Positions 45,803-54,198 of a stretch of 64,000 bases of DNA are shown one piece after another (within the stretch, counting starts at the first letter, position 1; each line of letters starts with the position of its first letter). The translations under genes were made by a program, and so were the position numbers. The notes under the pieces were generated by a model. The model had not been told where the DNA came from. It was given only the letters and a program-made list of their open reading frames with translations, and did not search any database. Source of the DNA: Pacificitalea sp040119125 (GTDB lineage Bacteria; Pseudomonadota; Alphaproteobacteria; Rhodobacterales; Rhodobacteraceae); contig JBEDTR010000017.1 in NCBI GenBank assembly GCA_040119125.1, positions 186,001 to 250,000 of the forward strand, in the 5' to 3' direction.

Positions 45803-45922
45803 AAGTCCTCCCTATCCGGCCTCGGTGGCTGCCGGGGTTTCCGGCGGCTTGCGGGGCTGGTCCGTGTTTTTGCTCTTCTTATCGCGAGACTAGACCAGCG
45901 CAAGCTGAACCCGCAACAACAA

Positions 45923-45938
45923 ATTCCGAAAATTGAAT
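45923..45938. promoter_or_regulatory. SoxR-type operator in the soxW-soxX gap
   Basis: ATTC-N8-GAAT, here with CGAAAATT in the middle, 121 bp before the soxX start. This equals the recognition pattern described for the related persulfide sensor SqrR. SoxR of Paracoccus pantotrophus is known to bind in the soxW-soxX intergenic region. The soxX promoter was not located with certainty. Confidence 0.65.
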
Positions 45939-46060
45939 AACAATACTATCGGTCCTTATCACGCCACATGGACAGAACCTTGTTCAGCGTGAGCCTCCCC
46001 CATCGGAACGTCAGTCGTCAATCCGGTGTAAATTCAGAAACCCGCCATTGCCGCCGCCGG

Positions 46061-46648
46061 TCACTCCCCGCCGGGGGCCTGCTCACGCAACATCCGCGCG
46101 TGATAGGCTTGGAAGCCCTCCTCCCCCTCATAGCCATGGTTCAGCACCCAATCGAGCATGTTGAGCGTCGTCCATTTGCCAAACGCGCCGGGCATTTGCG
46201 TCACCGCAGCTTCGGCGGCGGACATGTCATCGGGCACGTCTTCGGGCAGGAACATCATCGTCGGCGTGAACAAGATACCCCATTTCCGCGCTATCTGCTT
46301 TTCGGTCAGCACCTCGCCATCGAAATCAGTGACCTCCGTCGCGCCATGAAGGTTTAGCTGCACCACGAAATAATCCTCGGTCAGGCGCTGGGTGATCTCC
46401 GGCACAGGGAACACCTCTTCATGCATCTGGTTGCAATAGATGCAGCCGCGCTGCTCGAAAATCAGGACAAGGCGCTGATCATTGGCCTGGGCCTCTTGCA
46501 GATCCTCGCGCAGATCCTTGAACGTCTCGTGAATCCATGCCGCATCATGCAGCCCGTCATCGCCCACCTTGGCCCAAGCCCCGCCCACGGGCAGCGCCAG
46601 AATCATCGCGGCAAGCGCGCTCAGGATCCTGCGTCGGGTGATGGTCAT
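46061..46648 (-). CDS. soxW: Periplasmic thioredoxin SoxW
   Basis: 195 aa thioredoxin-like protein, exported by a signal with RRR before the hydrophobic core (about residues 5-26). Redox motif in EQRGCIYCNQMHEEV; LFTPTMMFLPEDV carries the cis-proline region. It receives reductant from SoxV in the membrane; SoxW is known in Paracoccus as a partner of SoxV. 48 bp after soxV. Confidence 0.92.
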   Translation of the reverse strand: MTITRRRILSALAAMILALPVGGAWAKVGDDGLHDAAWIHETFKDLREDLQEAQANDQRLVLIFEQRGCIYCNQMHEEVFPVPEITQRLTEDYFVVQLNLHGATEVTDFDGEVLTEKQIARKWGILFTPTMMFLPEDVPDDMSAAEAAVTQMPGAFGKWTTLNMLDWVLNHGYEGEEGFQAYHARMLREQAPGGE

Positions 46649-46696
46649 GTTGAACTCCTCCTGCGTCGTGTGACTATCGCGGGGTGTCGGGCCCGA

Positions 46697-47434
46697 TCAT
46701 ATCGACTGATAGGCCGGAACCACCTCCAGCATCCATTGCGCGATATAGTTGATGCGGTCGGTCGCAATCAGCAATGCAAATACGATCAGCAGCACGCCCA
46801 TCGCTTTCTCCACCTTGCCCAGATGCCGGCGGAAGCGCGAGGCAAATTTCAGGAATGGCCGGATGAAGGCCGCCGCCACCACGAAAGGCGCGGTCATGAA
46901 CAGGCCGAACACCGTCATCAAGAGCAGACCGCGCAGCGCCGTCGCCTCCGTCGAGGCGGTAAACACCACCGCCGTCAGCACACCGCCCACACAAGGCGTC
47001 CACCCGGCGGCAAAGGCCAACCCCACGACATAGCTGCCCCAGACCGTCATCTTGCCGGTATCGCCCGCGCCGACCTGAAATTGCCGGTTCAGAAACCCGA
47101 TGCGGAAGACCCCTAGAAAATGCAGCCCCATGACAAACACCACCGCCGCCGCGATCAGCCGGAATTCGGTCTGCCATCCGCGAAACGCTTGGCTCAGGCT
47201 GAACGCCGCCGCGCCCAGCAGCACGAACACCGTCACGATCCCGAGCGAGAACATGATCGCCGACAGCACCGCGCGCCGCCGCACACCGGGGGCCAGCTCG
47301 CCCTCGCCATTGATCTCGCTCATGCCCGTGCCCGCCATATAGCTCAGGTAGAACGGCACGATCGGCAGCACGCAGGGCGAGAAGAACACAATCAACCCGC
47401 CCAGCGCGGCACTCCAGATCGACACATCCAGCAT
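46697..47434 (-). CDS. soxV: Thiol-reductant membrane transporter SoxV (CcdA family)
   Basis: 245 aa, six transmembrane helices of the CcdA/DsbD type. It moves reducing equivalents from cytoplasmic thioredoxin to periplasmic SoxW/SoxS, keeping the SoxY cysteine active. The two membrane cysteines lie in VFFSPCVLPIVPFYLSYM (about residues 14-31) and AAGWTPCVGGVLTAVVF. An upstream extension to 47497 exists, but MLDVSIW at 47434 has AAGGA before it and gives the Paracoccus length. Confidence 0.94.
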   Translation of the reverse strand: MLDVSIWSAALGGLIVFFSPCVLPIVPFYLSYMAGTGMSEINGEGELAPGVRRRAVLSAIMFSLGIVTVFVLLGAAAFSLSQAFRGWQTEFRLIAAAVVFVMGLHFLGVFRIGFLNRQFQVGAGDTGKMTVWGSYVVGLAFAAGWTPCVGGVLTAVVFTASTEATALRGLLLMTVFGLFMTAPFVVAAAFIRPFLKFASRFRRHLGKVEKAMGVLLIVFALLIATDRINYIAQWMLEVVPAYQSI

Positions 47435-47495
47435 TGCGGCATTCCTTCTTACGGCAGTCACGTTCATGGCAGGGATCTGCCGCGCGTCTTGAACC

Positions 47496-47511
47496 ATTCA
47501 CATATTCAAAT
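47496..47511. promoter_or_regulatory. Degenerate SoxR-type site in the soxS-soxV gap
   Basis: ATTC-N8-AAAT, one base away from ATTC-N8-GAAT, inside an AT-rich stretch of the 113-bp divergent gap between soxV and soxS. The location agrees with a known SoxR site region in Paracoccus, but the match is imperfect. Confidence 0.4.
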
Positions 47512-47547
47512 TATGTTTTGCAAGAGCGACAGAAGGCTGATTTCCCC

Positions 47548-48024
47548 ATGCGACCCCGCCCCCCGTTCCCGTTTTGCGCCGGATGGCACCCTGCGCGTGC
47601 CGCCGCAGGGGCCGCATTGGCGGTTGCCATAGGCAGTGCCGCACCCGTCGCGCAGGCCGAAACGCTGGTGATGGTCGAAGAAGTCGGCTGCATCTACTGC
47701 GCCCGGTTCAACGCCCAGATCGCCCCCGCCTATCCGAAAACCGCCGAGGGCCGCTTTGCGCCGCTGCGCCGGATCGAGATCACCGATCCCCTGCCCGCCG
47801 ATCTGCATCTCGATGCGCCTGCGGTCTTCACCCCGACGTTTGTGCTCGTTGATGATGACGGTCACGAACTGTCCCGGATCGAAGGCTATCCGGGGGAGGA
47901 ATTTTTCTGGCCGCTGCTGGGCGCGATGCTTGCCGCCGATACTGATTTCGACCCGGATGCGCCGATGCCCGACACCGCACCCACCGCACCCAATTCCGCA
48001 ATTTCCGAAGGTTCTCAGGGATGA
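47548..48024 (+). CDS. soxS: Periplasmic thioredoxin SoxS
   Basis: 158 aa exported thioredoxin-fold protein. Signal peptide (about residues 1-37, AQA-ETLVM). Redox motif in EEVGCIYCARFNAQ, with FTPTFVLVDDDG as the cis-proline strand. SoxS is known to reactivate the SoxYZ carrier by thiol exchange. Ends overlapping the next gene by ATGA, so translation is coupled. Start at 47548 has AGAAGG about 13 bp upstream. Confidence 0.9.
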   Translation: MRPRPPFPFCAGWHPARAAAGAALAVAIGSAAPVAQAETLVMVEEVGCIYCARFNAQIAPAYPKTAEGRFAPLRRIEITDPLPADLHLDAPAVFTPTFVLVDDDGHELSRIEGYPGEEFFWPLLGAMLAADTDFDPDAPMPDTAPTAPNSAISEGSQG

Positions 48025-48542
48025 CGCATCTCACACCCCGGGCAAAGTTCCTGCCCGCCGCGATCCTCGCCCTCGCCACGCTTGCGCTCCCCGCACAGGC
48101 GCAGGAGGACAGCCCCTATGTCAGCGTGCAGGTGCTCAAGCCCGAAATCGCGATGCAAATGGCGCAGGCCGCCATGACCCATTGCCGCGATCAGGGCTAT
48201 CAGGTCGGCGTCAGCGTCGTGGACCGCTTCGGCACGTTGCAGATGTTCGTGAAGGACCGCTATGCCGGGCTGCATGTGCAGGAAACATCGTTCCGCAAGG
48301 CATGGACCGCCGTAAGCTTTCGCACCGACACCCATACGCTTGATACCCAGATGCAGGCAGGCAGCGATGCGGCCGGGCTGCGTCATCTGTCGCAGGTGCT
48401 TCCCGTTGGCGGCGGTCTTGTCGTCGAGGGCGGCGGTCAGATGGTCGGCGCAATCGGCATTTCCGGCGCGCCGTCCCCCGAATTGGACGTCGCCTGCGCC
48501 GAGGCCGGGATCGAGGCCGTGGCCGATGCCATCGCCTTCTGA
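48021..48542 (+). CDS. Exported GlcG/HbpS-family protein
   Basis: 173 aa with signal peptide (cleavage near PAQA-QEDSP, residue 28). It then has a GlcG/HbpS domain: helices around AMQMAQAAMTHCRDQGYQVGVSVVDRFG, the RYAGLHVQETSFRKAWTAVSF region and the glycine-rich GGGLVVEGGGQMVGAIGISGA typical of this fold (quoted in parts). Some members bind heme or cobalamin; none has a settled role in sulfur oxidation. Overlap with soxS (4 bp) and soxR downstream point to a sox role, perhaps heme or redox sensing. That role is inference. Confidence 0.8.
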   Translation: MTHLTPRAKFLPAAILALATLALPAQAQEDSPYVSVQVLKPEIAMQMAQAAMTHCRDQGYQVGVSVVDRFGTLQMFVKDRYAGLHVQETSFRKAWTAVSFRTDTHTLDTQMQAGSDAAGLRHLSQVLPVGGGLVVEGGGQMVGAIGISGAPSPELDVACAEAGIEAVADAIAF

Positions 48543-48593
48543 TCCCGCCTGCCCCACAGCCCCCTACCCGCTTAATCGGAGAGCCCCGCGCCC

Positions 48594-48968
48594 GTGACCA
48601 CTCCCCCTCCCTCCCCCGTTCAGACGCCCCGCACGACCTTACCGGAATTCACCCCGGACCTGAGCGCGGCGGAAATGGACCGCTTCGTCACCAATGCCAC
48701 CCGCGCCTCCAATTTCCTGAAGGCGATCAGCCACGAAGGTCGGCTGATGATCTTGTGCCATCTGGTCTCCGGTGAGAAATCGGTGACCGAACTGGAAGAA
48801 TTGCTCTCCGTCCGTCAGGCCGCCGTGTCGCAACAATTGTCCCGTCTGCGGCTCGAAGGTCTGGTGGTGCCGCGCCGGGATGGCAAAACCATCTATTATT
48901 CGCTCGCAGATGACCGGCCCCGCCGGATGCTGGAAACCGTCTACGAACTGTTTTGCAAGGATAGCTGA
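48594..48968 (+). CDS. soxR: ArsR-family persulfide-responsive repressor SoxR
   Basis: 124 aa winged-helix repressor of the SoxR/SqrR/BigR group. HTH in VTELEELLSVRQAAVSQQLSRL; beta-wing in VVPRRDGKTIYYSL. Two cysteines, Cys55 (LMILCHLV) and Cys121 (ELFCKDS), are 66 residues apart, the same spacing as the sensing pair Cys41/Cys107 of Rhodobacter SqrR, which links them by sulfur atoms when sulfide or persulfide is present. Begins with GTG. Predicted to repress the sox operons through ATTC-N8-GAAT sites until reactive sulfur appears. Confidence 0.93.
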   Translation: MTTPPPSPVQTPRTTLPEFTPDLSAAEMDRFVTNATRASNFLKAISHEGRLMILCHLVSGEKSVTELEELLSVRQAAVSQQLSRLRLEGLVVPRRDGKTIYYSLADDRPRRMLETVYELFCKDS

Positions 48969-49173
48969 CGCCGACCGACACCACCGATATCCGCCCATCC
49001 GGGATCGTTGCGTAGACCGGGCATATCGGGTCGCGGGACCAACCTGCCCGCCACGAAGCGGGCGTTGAAGTTAAGGTTCGGGCACCTGCCCCGCCCTGCC
49101 AAGGCCCATTCGCGATGGAGGATCGCGACGGGCCCGCGGCGGGCGGAGGCCGCACATCAAAGGGAGGAGGCCC

Positions 49174-50223
49174 ATGCTGACTGGCATATCCGAACCCGTG
49201 CTCTCCGCCCTGATCGGGCTGGGCGGCGGTCTGCTGCTCGGGCTTGCCGCGCGGCTGGGTCGGTTTTGCACCCTAGGCGCCATCGAAGACGCGCTTTACG
49301 GCGGCACCAGCCTGCGCTTACGGGCATGGGGGCTGGCCATCGCCTTGTCGGTCACGGGCGTGTTCACGCTGGCGGCGGCGGGGCTGCTGCCCTTGGGGGA
49401 TGTGTTCTACCTGCGTCCCGGCTGGAACCCCTTCGCGCATCTGGGCGGCGGGCTGGTCTTTGGCTACGGTATGGCGCTTGCGGGCACCTGCGGCTATGGC
49501 GCGCTGGCCCGTCTGGGCGGGGGCGATCTGCGGGCGATGGTCATCGTGCTGGTCATGGGCACCGCCGCGCTTGCCACCCTGATCGGGCCGCTGGCCCCGC
49601 TGCGCGTGGCGCTCTTCCCGCCCGATCTGCTGCCCACCACTGGCGCCACCGGTCTGGCGCAGACCGCCGCCCGGCTGACCGGCCTGCCAGCGCTGCCCCT
49701 TGGCGCGGGCGCGGGGCTCATCGCCTCCGCCCTGCTGATCCGTCCGCTTCTGCGCCAGCCTCGTGTCGCTCTGGGCGCGGTGCTTGTCGCCGGCGCGGTG
49801 CTGTCGGGTTGGGCTGGCACCGCATGGCTTTGGCAAAACGGCTTCGACGGCATCCGCCCGCAAAGCCACACCTTCGCCGCGCCACCGGGCGAGACGCTGC
49901 TCTGGCTGATGACCGGCGGGCTGAGGCCCGTAGGCTTTGGCATCGGATCGGTCGTGGGCGTGGTGATCGGCGCTTGCATCGGTTGTCTGCGGCAGCGCCG
50001 CTTCCGCTGGGAAGCCTGCGAAGACCCGCGCGAGCTGCGCCGCCAGATCGCCGGAGCCGCATTAATGGGCGCAGGCGCGGTCGTGGCGCAGGGCTGCACC
50101 ATCGGTCAGGGCATCTCGGCGGCCTCCACCCTGAGCTACGGCGCGCCGCTCACGCTGGTGGGCATCGGCGCGGGCGCCGCGCTGGGGTTGCGGCAGTTGA
50201 TCGCCGGTTTCGCGCTGGACTGA
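49174..50223 (+). CDS. soxT: YeeE/YedE-family thiosulfate/sulfur transporter SoxT
   Basis: 349 aa inner-membrane protein, about nine or ten helices in two pseudo-symmetric halves. Conserved cysteine motifs GRFCTLGAIED (about residue 32), ALAGTCGYGALARLGGG (about 105) and VAQGCTIGQGISA (about 309) match the pore cysteines of TsuA-type thiosulfate carriers. GGGAGGAGG precedes the ATG. It lies 205 bp after soxR. Probably imports thiosulfate or another reduced sulfur species, possibly for signalling to SoxR. Confidence 0.9.
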   Translation: MLTGISEPVLSALIGLGGGLLLGLAARLGRFCTLGAIEDALYGGTSLRLRAWGLAIALSVTGVFTLAAAGLLPLGDVFYLRPGWNPFAHLGGGLVFGYGMALAGTCGYGALARLGGGDLRAMVIVLVMGTAALATLIGPLAPLRVALFPPDLLPTTGATGLAQTAARLTGLPALPLGAGAGLIASALLIRPLLRQPRVALGAVLVAGAVLSGWAGTAWLWQNGFDGIRPQSHTFAAPPGETLLWLMTGGLRPVGFGIGSVVGVVIGACIGCLRQRRFRWEACEDPRELRRQIAGAALMGAGAVVAQGCTIGQGISAASTLSYGAPLTLVGIGAGAALGLRQLIAGFALD

Positions 50224-50267
50224 TCTCCCCCGGCCTGCGCTGCGCCCTCAAACCCGCGCGGCGCGCC

Positions 50268-52454
50268 TCACTTGGGCAAGTCGAACACTTGGCCGGGATA
50301 GATCAGGTCCGGGTCGCGGATCTGGCCGCCATTCGCCTCGAAGATCTTCACATAGCTGAACCCGTCGCCATACCGGTCCGACGCGATCCCCCATAGGGTA
50401 TAGCCGGGCTGCACGGTGATGGCCGTGACCGCCACCCGCGCCGGATCGGTCGCCTGCGCGGTGAGCGTTTCGCGCGCCTCCGTGCGATCGCTCAGCGCGC
50501 CGCTATCCGCTGCGACATCCTCGCCCGCCGAGACATCCGTGACCGGCACATCGCCTGTCGCCGCGGCGGGGAGCACATCAGCTAGCGCTTCGGGGGCTTC
50601 GCGTTGGAACGGGGTTTCGAACCGGGCCGATACCGCACCATCCGCGCCAATCTGGTCCGCGCGCAGGGTGTAAAGCCCCGGCACCACGTCGGTCAGCTCC
50701 ATTGACCAGCGGCCATCGGCGCCCAGATCGACATCGCCGCGCAGGTCATTATCGAGATAGACCAAAACCTTGTCACCCGATCCAACCTTGCCGCGCCCGT
50801 CCAGACGGACCTCGCCGGCTGCGCCATAGGAAATCGCGTCTACGGCCAGCGCAACCGGGGCCGTCGGCGCGTCCACGGCAGTGGCGGGCGGTGTCGCCGG
50901 TTGCAACAGGCGCAGGCCGTCGCGATCCTGTAGCAGCACGCTCGGCGCGCGGGGCGTGGCTGTGGCCACCGCAGGCTGCGACGCGGCCCGGCTGACCGTG
51001 GTGCTAACCTGCGGCGCCGCAACATCGACGGCCGACGCAGGACTGGAATTCGCGCCACCCGACCCCGTGTCGCCGGGGCGTGCAGCGTTGGTCGACCCTG
51101 CATCCACAGGCTCGCGCTCCACCTGCGCGGCGGCCGACAGGACGGGATCAGTGGCCCCGGCATCGACCACCTCCGCCTCCGGTCGCGCATCCGTGGTGGC
51201 GTCGCGGGCCACAGCATCTGCCACGGCAACAGTCTCCGGCACGGTCACAGGGCGCGCCTCCCCTGCCTCAAGATCGACGGATGCGACCTCGACCGCGTCC
51301 CCATCCACGACCGCAGCCGCGTCCACCTCCGCCGCAAGCTCGGGAGCCAGCTCCGTGATTTGCAGGCGCGCCTCGGCAGCCTCGATATCGGGTGCTGTCC
51401 CGTCCTCATCGGCCAGAGCTTCTGACATCTGCGGACCATCCGGCGCCTCTGGCAAGTCGGGGCTGCCCCCCACGGATGCCGTTGCATCGACCGATCCTCC
51501 GCCGACCGCTCCGCCAGCAGCGTTGGGCAGATCCGCCGCGCGGGCCAGCACCTCGGCGCCTTGGGCCAGCGTCGCCACCGGCACCCCTGTCAGATCGGCC
51601 TGCGCGACGACCTGCGGATCTGCTTCGGATGGTGGCGTGATGATGATCGTTTGATCCGAGCGTTGCCGCGTGCCATCGGGCAAAAGCACTTCGAGCAGCA
51701 TCACCCTTGGCTGCGCGCCGGGCGGAATATCGAACAGCGCCGCAAAGCTGCCATCGCCCCCGATCCGCGCGCGGGCTTGTTCCTCTCCGTCCAGCAGGAT
51801 TACCACAGTGCCGCCCGCCGGGGCTTGACCGGCGATGGTCGCGCTGCCTTCGGCGTCGATCCGCACAAGGTCAAAGCTGGGCGCGGGCCCGGTTGCAGGC
51901 GAGGGTGACGCCGACGGAGGTATCGTCGCCACGGGGGTCGCTGGCCTAGCCTCATCCGGTGCGGCAAGCGCGGCTACATCGCCCTGCCCCGCGTCCTGTC
52001 CGACTACATTTTGGCCAGAGCTCCCCTGTGCATCCGCCGCCAATCCGGCGACGTCCTGCCCTTGCGCCGCGTCACTGGGGGCGGCTTCCGTCCCATTGAT
52101 TGTCGCCACTGCTGCGATTGAAGGGGTGTCATCGCCGGACGGGTCAGCCCCCGCCACATCGCGCGTCTCTTGATCCAGCGCCGGAAGGTCACGCGCGCCA
52201 CTGGCATCGTCCAATGCACCGCTGCGCTCCGGGGAAGCTACGCCCTCGGTCCCACTGCCCGACCCCGGCGCAGCATCTGTCCCGGACGCAGACCCCGAGT
52301 CACCGCCCACGCCGCCGACAGGCGCCTCCGCAGGGGCGTCTTCCACCGTCCTGCCGCCGCTCTGCATCAGCATGAGCCCAAGACCGAACAACACGATCAC
52401 CGCCAGCCCAAGGGCCAGTTGCCACGTCCGTCTGGACGTTTCACCTTCTGACAT
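50268..52454 (-). CDS. Membrane-anchored Ala/Asp-rich LysM protein
   Basis: 728 aa. Short cytoplasmic part, one transmembrane helix (about residues 10-30), a long low-complexity acidic region rich in Ala, Asp, Gly and Ser (about 35-170), an Ig-like/carbohydrate-style domain (TIAGQAPAGGTVVILLDGEE...), more low-complexity sequence, and a second Ig-like domain (VRLDGRGKVGSGDKVLVYLD...). It ends in a LysM domain (VQPGYTLWGIASDRYGDGF ... DLIYPGQVFDLPK) expected to bind peptidoglycan. Such proteins are common in Rhodobacterales with unknown roles in the envelope. ATG at 52454 preferred over 52469 by spacing to GGGGAAG. Confidence 0.85.
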   Translation of the reverse strand: MSEGETSRRTWQLALGLAVIVLFGLGLMLMQSGGRTVEDAPAEAPVGGVGGDSGSASGTDAAPGSGSGTEGVASPERSGALDDASGARDLPALDQETRDVAGADPSGDDTPSIAAVATINGTEAAPSDAAQGQDVAGLAADAQGSSGQNVVGQDAGQGDVAALAAPDEARPATPVATIPPSASPSPATGPAPSFDLVRIDAEGSATIAGQAPAGGTVVILLDGEEQARARIGGDGSFAALFDIPPGAQPRVMLLEVLLPDGTRQRSDQTIIITPPSEADPQVVAQADLTGVPVATLAQGAEVLARAADLPNAAGGAVGGGSVDATASVGGSPDLPEAPDGPQMSEALADEDGTAPDIEAAEARLQITELAPELAAEVDAAAVVDGDAVEVASVDLEAGEARPVTVPETVAVADAVARDATTDARPEAEVVDAGATDPVLSAAAQVEREPVDAGSTNAARPGDTGSGGANSSPASAVDVAAPQVSTTVSRAASQPAVATATPRAPSVLLQDRDGLRLLQPATPPATAVDAPTAPVALAVDAISYGAAGEVRLDGRGKVGSGDKVLVYLDNDLRGDVDLGADGRWSMELTDVVPGLYTLRADQIGADGAVSARFETPFQREAPEALADVLPAAATGDVPVTDVSAGEDVAADSGALSDRTEARETLTAQATDPARVAVTAITVQPGYTLWGIASDRYGDGFSYVKIFEANGGQIRDPDLIYPGQVFDLPK

Positions 52455-52566
52455 CCTCAACTTCCCCATGAGGTTTCGCTTGCCCCGGCCCCCCGACCGG
52501 TGCAGGTCTCCTGACGATAGCAACCGCCTTCCGCGTGGTCAAAGTCTTGTGATGAGAAGGATTTCA

Positions 52567-53160
52567 ATGGTTTCCCAACCGACACAGCCCGCCCCTGCCG
52601 CCGCGACATCCGCCGCGCCTGCGATTTGCGTCTATTGCGGTTCCCGCGATGGCGGCGATCCCGCCCATGCCGCCGCCGCGGAGGCGCTCGGCGCCGGGCT
52701 GGCGGCGCGCGGCTGGCGGCTGGTCTACGGGGCGGGCGATGTCGGGTTGATGGGCCGGGTCGCGCGCGCCGCGCAGGCCGCCGGGGTCGATACGCTGGGT
52801 GTAATCCCCGGTCACCTGCTTGATCGCGAAGTCGGCAAACGCGACCTGTCACGCTTTGTCGTCACCGAAACGATGCATGAACGCAAGAAGGTCATGTTCA
52901 TGAACGCCGATGCGGTCGCGGTGCTGCCCGGCGGCGCGGGCTCTCTTGATGAGTTCTTCGAGGTGCTGACATGGGCGCAACTGGGCCTGCACGCAAAGCC
53001 GATCTGCCTGATCGATGTCAACGGCTTCTGGCAGCCGCTGGTGGCGCTCATTGACCATGTGATCGAGGCAGGCTTTGCCGAGCCGTCGCTGCGCGATCAG
53101 ATCCTTGTCGCGCCGGACGCCGCCACAGCGCTGTCAGATCTGGCCAACCGCCTGCCCTGA
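52567..53160 (+). CDS. LOG family protein (TIGR00730, nucleotide 5'-monophosphate phosphoribohydrolase-like)
   Basis: 197 aa Rossmann-fold protein of the LOG family, which cleaves the N-glycosidic bond of AMP or cytokinin ribotides. AICVYCGSRDG at the N-terminus, GAGDVGLMGRVARAA, the arginine-bearing MHERKKVMF, and the signature LPGGAGSLDEFFEVLTW (PGGxG[S/T]xxE, with Ser in place of the usual Thr). The start is set by GAAGGA before 52567; open frame extends upstream without support. Its last 64 bp overlap the convergent RarD-like gene. Confidence 0.9.
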   Translation: MVSQPTQPAPAAATSAAPAICVYCGSRDGGDPAHAAAAEALGAGLAARGWRLVYGAGDVGLMGRVARAAQAAGVDTLGVIPGHLLDREVGKRDLSRFVVTETMHERKKVMFMNADAVAVLPGGAGSLDEFFEVLTWAQLGLHAKPICLIDVNGFWQPLVALIDHVIEAGFAEPSLRDQILVAPDAATALSDLANRLP

Positions 53161-54056
53161 TCGCGCGCGCGCCGCAGGGTCGCCACGGAATACAGCGCCA
53201 GCCCCGCCCAGATCAGCGGAAAGGCAATGGCGTGCCAGCGCGTGAACGGCTCACCATACAGCCCGGCGGCCAGCGCGAACTGGATCGTCGGATTGACGTA
53301 TTGCAGCAAGCCCTGCGTCGCGTAGCTGACCCGCTTGCCTGCGTAGGAGAACATCACCAGCGGCAGCCCGGTCAGCACCCCTGACGTCATCAGCATCAGC
53401 GTATCCGAGATATCAAAGCCGAAGGTTCCGGGGCTGCTGCGCCCCGATATGCCGGTCCAGCCCTGCGTATAGACCCCCCAGAGATACAGCGATGACAGCG
53501 GCAGCAGGCACATGACCTCCGCCGCGGTCGAGGCAACGGGCCCCGCATGCACCTTGCGCTTGATCAGGCCATAAGAGCCAAAGCTGCCAGCCACCATCAG
53601 CGCAAGCCACGGCGGCACGCCCAGCCCGACCGACAGCAGCAGCACCGCCACCAGCGCCAGGGCCACCGCGATCCATTGCAGCCGGCTCAACCGCTCATGC
53701 AGCACGCTCGCCCCCAGCGCCACCGCGACCAGCGGAAAGATGTAATAGCCCAGCGATGCCTCAAGCGCGTGCCCGCTCTGCACCGAGTAGATAAAGACGA
53801 ACCAATTGACCGTGATCGCCGCCGCAGCCGCCATCACCCAGACCGCCTGAGATTTGGACGACAGCGCGCCCGGCATGTCCCGCAGCCGCCCCTTCACCCC
53901 CATCCAGATCACAAAGAACACCAGCGACCACAACGTCCGGTGGCTTAGCACTTCGAGCGGTGGAATATGAGACAGAGCCTTGTAATACAGGGACGAAAGC
54001 CCCCAGACGACACAAGCCGCCAACATGGCGAGCACGCCCTTGGTCTCTTCGCGCAT
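53097..54056 (-). CDS. rarD: EamA-family permease, RarD-type
   Basis: 319 aa inner-membrane protein with ten predicted helices in two EamA (DMT) repeats. It opens MREETKGVLAMLAACVVWGLSSLYYKAL and carries EVLSHRTLWSLVFF and YGYIFP-like GYYIFPLVAVALGASVLHERL, with LLQYVNPTIQFALA in the second repeat, all typical of RarD (chloramphenicol-sensitive protein family). The substrate is not known. GGGAG precedes the ATG at 54056. The 3' end overlaps the LOG gene by 64 bp on the opposite strand. Confidence 0.9.
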   Translation of the reverse strand: MREETKGVLAMLAACVVWGLSSLYYKALSHIPPLEVLSHRTLWSLVFFVIWMGVKGRLRDMPGALSSKSQAVWVMAAAAAITVNWFVFIYSVQSGHALEASLGYYIFPLVAVALGASVLHERLSRLQWIAVALALVAVLLLSVGLGVPPWLALMVAGSFGSYGLIKRKVHAGPVASTAAEVMCLLPLSSLYLWGVYTQGWTGISGRSSPGTFGFDISDTLMLMTSGVLTGLPLVMFSYAGKRVSYATQGLLQYVNPTIQFALAAGLYGEPFTRWHAIAFPLIWAGLALYSVATLRRARDQGRRLARSDSAVAASGATRI

Positions 54057-54198
54057 GAGGACTCCCGACGCAATTTCGTCACTGGTGAACGCCATTTCAC
54101 GAGCAGGGTCAATGGCAGCGGGTCGCGAAGCTCGGCGCAAGAGCACCACCTCCGCAGCGGCATGGTGACGCCCCCTCCGGTGCCTAAGCCCAACCGAA

